A stretch of 44,676 nucleotides of DNA from DATEVL01 sp035471625 (GTDB lineage: Bacteria; Chloroflexota; Anaerolineae; Anaerolineales; E44-bin32), in the NCBI GenBank assembly GCA_035471625.1, contig DATIPT010000066.1, positions 1 to 44,676 of the forward strand, read 5' to 3'. Shown in pieces: positions 41,566 through 44,676 of this stretch (positions within the stretch are counted from its first letter, which is position 1; every line of letters starts with the position of its first letter). A model generated the notes under the pieces. The model had not been told where the DNA came from. It made no database searches and saw nothing but the letters and a program-made list of their open reading frames with translations. The position numbers and the translations under genes were made by a program.

Positions 41566-42956
41566 AGCAACCCCTTCGATTCGAGGACGGGGGCCGGATT
41601 GGTGAGGTTGCGGCGCAGAGCGGCTTGTTTCGGCATGTCGAACGCGACCGCCATCAGCTGCGTGACATACAGGACCGGGATCGGATTCTCGATCTTCATT
41701 TGGCGCTGGCGGCTGTCGAGGTTGCTATGACAAAGCGGGCAGGCGACGGCGACGACATCCGCCCCGCGGGCGAGGGCGTTCTCTAGGATCGCTCGACTCA
41801 TCGCCAGGACGATCTCCGGGTTGGTGATCGCCAGCGACGCCCCGCAGCACGAGACCTTGCTGTCCCAGGCGACCGGCTCGCCGCCGAGGGCTTCGATCAG
41901 GCGGTCCATCACCATCGGATACTCGACCTCTTCGGCCCCGGTCACGTCCGGAGGCCGGGTCAGCAAGCAGCCGTAGTAGCACGCCACCCGCAGCCCCTCC
42001 AGGGGCCGCTCGACGCGCCGCCCGACCGCTTCAAGCCCGACGCGTTGGTCGATCAGGTCTAGCAGCGAGAGGATCTCGAGGCGGTCGTCGAAGGTGTAGC
42101 CCAGTTTCCCTTCCAACTCCTGGCGCAGGTCGGGATCGGTCTGCAGGTGGTGTTTGGCGGTCCGGAAGCGGCTGAAGCATGAAGCGCAGGGGAGCGCGAT
42201 TTCGTCGAGGCCCTCCTGTTCATACTGGATCAGGCTTCGGGCCGGGAGTTCCACGGCCAGTCGCTCATCGACGCGGTGGGCGGGTGTCGAGCCACAGCAC
42301 ACCCATCCCTCCGGTTCGACCGGTTTGAGATTGAGAGCCTCCAGGACTGCCCGCGTCGAGAGATCGAACTCCTCGGCCATCGAGTGCAGGGAACAGCCCG
42401 GGTAGTAGCCGATCTCGTTCTCCGGGCGTGACGACGGGGCGATGGGAGCGCGGCGCGACGGCTTGCCGACGACCTCCGGGAGAATGCGGAGCTTGCCCCG
42501 GCGGAACATCTCCAGGCCGAGGTCGAGATCCTTGGTGATATGGCCGGTGCGCAAGTTCATCTCGGCCATCAGGCCCAACTCATAGGCCCGGCCCAGGATG
42601 TCGACGTCGCGCAGGAAGACCTTGTGGAACAGGGCGACCTCCGGCACCTTCGGGGGGATCCCCCGCCGGCGCGCCTCGGCCACCAGGAAGTCCATCACCC
42701 GGGCGACATCGATGCCCTGTGGACAGCGGGTCGTGCAGGTCTGGCATGAGGCGCACAGCCAGGGGGTGCGGCTATCGAACAGCCGCTCCTCCATCCCGAG
42801 CTGAGCGGCGCGCAGCACCTGGTTTGGCGCCAGGTCGAAGAACTCTGCCAGAGGACATCCCGATGTGCACTTGATGCACTGGTAGCAGAGGAAGACGTTT
42901 TCCCCGGTTGCCGAGCGGATCCGCTCGGCCAGATCGGTACTCAGCGATGTCTCCAT
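41562..42956 (-). CDS. HdrC-HdrB fusion (heterodisulfide-reductase-like)
   Basis: The 464-residue protein joins two Hdr subunits. The HdrC part (about 20-160) has two [4Fe-4S] motifs: C24, C27, C30, C34 and C68, C71, C74, C78. The HdrB part (about 180-464) has two CCG domains with C188, C220-C221, C257, C260, and C326/C330, C370-C371, C406, C409, which bind non-cubane [4Fe-4S] clusters. In acetogens such as Moorella, Hdr-like subunits bind MetVF in a methylene-THF reductase complex. The start ATG at 42956 lies seven bases after metF; an upstream in-frame start inside metF is unlikely. HdrA is not in the window. Confidence 0.9.
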   Translation of the reverse strand: METSLSTDLAERIRSATGENVFLCYQCIKCTSGCPLAEFFDLAPNQVLRAAQLGMEERLFDSRTPWLCASCQTCTTRCPQGIDVARVMDFLVAEARRRGIPPKVPEVALFHKVFLRDVDILGRAYELGLMAEMNLRTGHITKDLDLGLEMFRRGKLRILPEVVGKPSRRAPIAPSSRPENEIGYYPGCSLHSMAEEFDLSTRAVLEALNLKPVEPEGWVCCGSTPAHRVDERLAVELPARSLIQYEQEGLDEIALPCASCFSRFRTAKHHLQTDPDLRQELEGKLGYTFDDRLEILSLLDLIDQRVGLEAVGRRVERPLEGLRVACYYGCLLTRPPDVTGAEEVEYPMVMDRLIEALGGEPVAWDSKVSCCGASLAITNPEIVLAMSRAILENALARGADVVAVACPLCHSNLDSRQRQMKIENPIPVLYVTQLMAVAFDMPKQAALRRNLTNPAPVLESKGLL

Positions 42957-42963
42957 GCCTACC

Positions 42964-43974
42964 TCACACCGCTCCGGCGGCGGCCGCCGGCTCGAGCTCG
43001 GGGCGGGGGAGCAGCCCCGCACCTTCGAAGATCGGGCGAACGGCCTCTTCCCATTCGATCGCCATCAGGTGAACCCCGGCCACGCCCTCGATTTGCCGCA
43101 TCTGCTGAATCAGTTCGATGGCGATCTTCATCCCCTCGGCCCGCCAGGCGGCGCCCCGGGCCTTCTTGTCTTCCTTGTCGATCCCTTCGCCGGCGGCCGT
43201 CATACGATCGATGTACTCGGTGGGCACATCCAAGCCGGGGACCTCGTCGCGCATGTATTTGGCCATCCCCGGCGACTTGAGCGGCCCGATCCCGGCGAGG
43301 ATGTACACCTGCTTGTGGACTCCCAGGTCGCGTACCTTCTGCATGAATTCAGCGAAGCGCGGCACGTTGAAGATCAACTGGGTCTGGATGAAATCAGCGC
43401 CGGCGCTAACCTTCTTGGCGAGCCGCTGCGGACGCCACTCGAACGGGTCGCCGAAGGGGTTGGCCGCCGCGCCGACAAAGAAGCGTGGTTCGAGGCCCTT
43501 GATCGCATCGCCGCACTGGAACGTCTTGTTATCACGCATTCCGACGACCATCTGGATTAATTGGAGCGAGTCCAGGTCGTGAACGTTCTTGGCCGTCGGA
43601 TGGTTGCCGAAGGACTGATGGTCTCCGGTCAGGCAAAGCACGTTGCGCAGGCCGAGGGCGTAGGCGCCGAGCAGATCGGACTGCATCGCCAGGCGGTTGC
43701 GGTCGCGGCAGGTGATCTGCATCACCGGCTCGACACCCTCCTGCAGGGCGATCGCCCCGGCGCTGATGCTCGACATGCGGACGATCGCCGTCTGGTTGTC
43801 GGTGATATTGGCGGCGTCGACGATCCCCGCAAGCAAGCGCGCTTTCTCCCGGATCACCTCAGGATCGGCGCTCTGCGGCGGGCCGAGCTCGGCGGTGGCG
43901 GCGAAGTGCCCAGCGCGCAGGACGCGCTCGAGACGTGAGCCGGAATGGAAGCCGTTGGTGGAAGGGGCGTCCAT
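42964..43974 (-). CDS. metF: 5,10-Methylenetetrahydrofolate reductase MetF
   Basis: MetF reduces methylene-THF to methyl-THF, the methyl donor for the Wood-Ljungdahl pathway and methionine. The 336-residue TIM-barrel protein has AELGPPQSADPE, NITDNQTAIVRMSS, LCLTGDH, the FAD-site run FFVGAAANPFGDPFEWRPQRLAKKVSAGADFIQTQ (partly cited) and GVHLMAIEWEE. Length and signatures match the MetF of anaerobes that partners MetV. GGAGG lies six bases before the ATG, nine bases after the metV stop. Confidence 0.93.
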   Translation of the reverse strand: MDAPSTNGFHSGSRLERVLRAGHFAATAELGPPQSADPEVIREKARLLAGIVDAANITDNQTAIVRMSSISAGAIALQEGVEPVMQITCRDRNRLAMQSDLLGAYALGLRNVLCLTGDHQSFGNHPTAKNVHDLDSLQLIQMVVGMRDNKTFQCGDAIKGLEPRFFVGAAANPFGDPFEWRPQRLAKKVSAGADFIQTQLIFNVPRFAEFMQKVRDLGVHKQVYILAGIGPLKSPGMAKYMRDEVPGLDVPTEYIDRMTAAGEGIDKEDKKARGAAWRAEGMKIAIELIQQMRQIEGVAGVHLMAIEWEEAVRPIFEGAGLLPRPELEPAAAAGAV

Positions 43975-43983
43975 GCGTGCCTC

Positions 43984-44670
43984 CTACTCGGAGGCCTCCG
44001 CCGCTAGGCGGAGGTCTTCGCGGGTGATCCGGCGCGGGCCGCCGTCGCGGCTGGTCGACCAGTCCTTTGCCGGTTGGATGTCCATCAGCAGATGCAGGCG
44101 TCCTTGCGATTCGAGCCGGTCATGGATCAGTTGCCAGGCGCAAGGCGTGTCCTTGCCGATCTCGCAGATCCCGCCTTGCGACCCGCCGCAAGGTCCGTTG
44201 AGCAATTGCTTGGCGCAGCGAGCGATCGGGCAGATGCCTCCGGTCAGGCCGAGGATGCATGAGCCGCAGGCGGCGCAGCGCTCTTCCCACACGCCCTGCT
44301 CGGTCGGAAGGCCGAGGAAGGAAGTGTTGAGGCCCGGGACGACGATCGCCTTCGGAAACCGCTCGGCTAAGGCCTGGACGCCGATCCCGCATCCGAGCGA
44401 CAGGACGACGTCGGCCTCGCCGATCTGAGCCTCCAGCGGGTCGATGTACTCCCATTCGCACTGGCGCTGCACCGTCGTGTGCGTGACGTCCTGGGGGCTG
44501 CCGTCGATCCGAGTCGCCATCCGCAGGCTTGTGGCCAGGATCCCGGCCTCCTTGTCGCCTCCGGCGAAGCACACGGTGACGCAGGTGCCGCAGCCGACGA
44601 CCAGGACCTTGTCGGCTCCGGTGATCAACTCCTTGACCTCTTCGAAGGGTTTCTGCTCGGCGATGATCAT
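43984..44670 (-). CDS. metV: MetV, methylene-THF reductase partner (MTHFR C-terminal-like zinc/Fe-S protein)
   Basis: The 228-residue protein has the MetV cysteine pattern. It begins GCGTCVTVC (C27, C30, C34), has LSLGCGIGVQALAER in the middle, and ends in a Cys-rich run including CAACGSC, GGICPIARCAKQLLNGPCGG and CEIGKDTPCAW. In Moorella and related acetogens MetV binds MetF and carries iron-sulfur clusters and zinc that feed electrons to it. The ATG lies six bases from the right edge, so the ribosome site and any upstream coupled gene (HdrA and MvhD would be expected) are not visible. Confidence 0.92.
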   Translation of the reverse strand: MIIAEQKPFEEVKELITGADKVLVVGCGTCVTVCFAGGDKEAGILATSLRMATRIDGSPQDVTHTTVQRQCEWEYIDPLEAQIGEADVVLSLGCGIGVQALAERFPKAIVVPGLNTSFLGLPTEQGVWEERCAACGSCILGLTGGICPIARCAKQLLNGPCGGSQGGICEIGKDTPCAWQLIHDRLESQGRLHLLMDIQPAKDWSTSRDGGPRRITREDLRLAAEASE

Positions 44671-44676
44671 ACGTAC

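Overview
The window is about 44.7 kb of GC-rich bacterial chromosome, densely packed with genes and without rRNA, tRNA, CRISPR array, prophage or insertion sequence that I could see. The gene set suggests a member of the Chloroflexota (Anaerolineae- or Dehalococcoidia-like): threonine/proline-rich linkers in exported proteins, seven-helix membrane proteins with a GAF domain, Wood-Ljungdahl genes of the MetV/MetF/Hdr type beside a complete cytochrome c maturation system, and MutS2. This taxonomic call is inference; no marker gene is present.

Region 1 (1-4798, minus strand) is a membrane electron-transfer module: a nine-haem cytochrome c, a di-haem-type cytochrome b, a NapC/NirT-like multihaem protein and, at the left edge, the start of a Rieske iron-sulfur protein. 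The cytochrome b and the NapC-like protein end in the same kind of C-terminal c-type haem domain. Divergent from it, region 2 (5160-13663, plus) is a System I cytochrome c maturation operon in the order ccmE, ccmF, ccmH, ccmG, a CcmI-like zinc-ribbon gene, a two-haem lipoprotein, ccmA, ccmB, ccmC, ccmD. CcmE carries the rarer Cys-x3-Tyr haem-binding motif. The two regions fit together: one makes many c-haem proteins, the other attaches the haems.

Region 3 (13664-18663) is miscellaneous: a nucleoside deoxyribosyltransferase fused to a deoxynucleoside kinase behind a good promoter, an EamA exporter, a VOC-fold protein, a small dual-specificity phosphatase, a conserved unknown, and a membrane-embedded M28 peptidase. 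Region 4 (18869-21577, minus) holds bacterioferritin, a GyrI-like protein and a two-subunit class I fumarase. Region 5 (21840-25900, minus) is a ferrous-iron uptake operon: a DtxR-type regulator, a membrane-anchored DtxR/FeoA/FeoA fusion, and a FeoB split into a GTPase and a permease gene. In front of it is a strong promoter overlapped by a perfect DtxR/IdeR-like operator.

Region 6 (26023-29400) has mutS2, a small membrane protein and tag. Region 7 (29609-38791, plus) is a tightly coupled hypA-B-F-C-D-E set for [NiFe]-hydrogenase maturation, followed by two paralogous geranylgeranyl-reductase-like flavoproteins and a UbiE-like methyltransferase, perhaps a quinone or isoprenoid-lipid modification set. 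After a 7TM-GAF protein, region 8 (40478-44670, minus) encodes MetV, MetF, an HdrC-HdrB fusion, a degenerate HdrC-like protein and the nickel ATPase CooC. These are parts of a Wood-Ljungdahl methylene-tetrahydrofolate reductase complex, probably with more subunits beyond the right edge.
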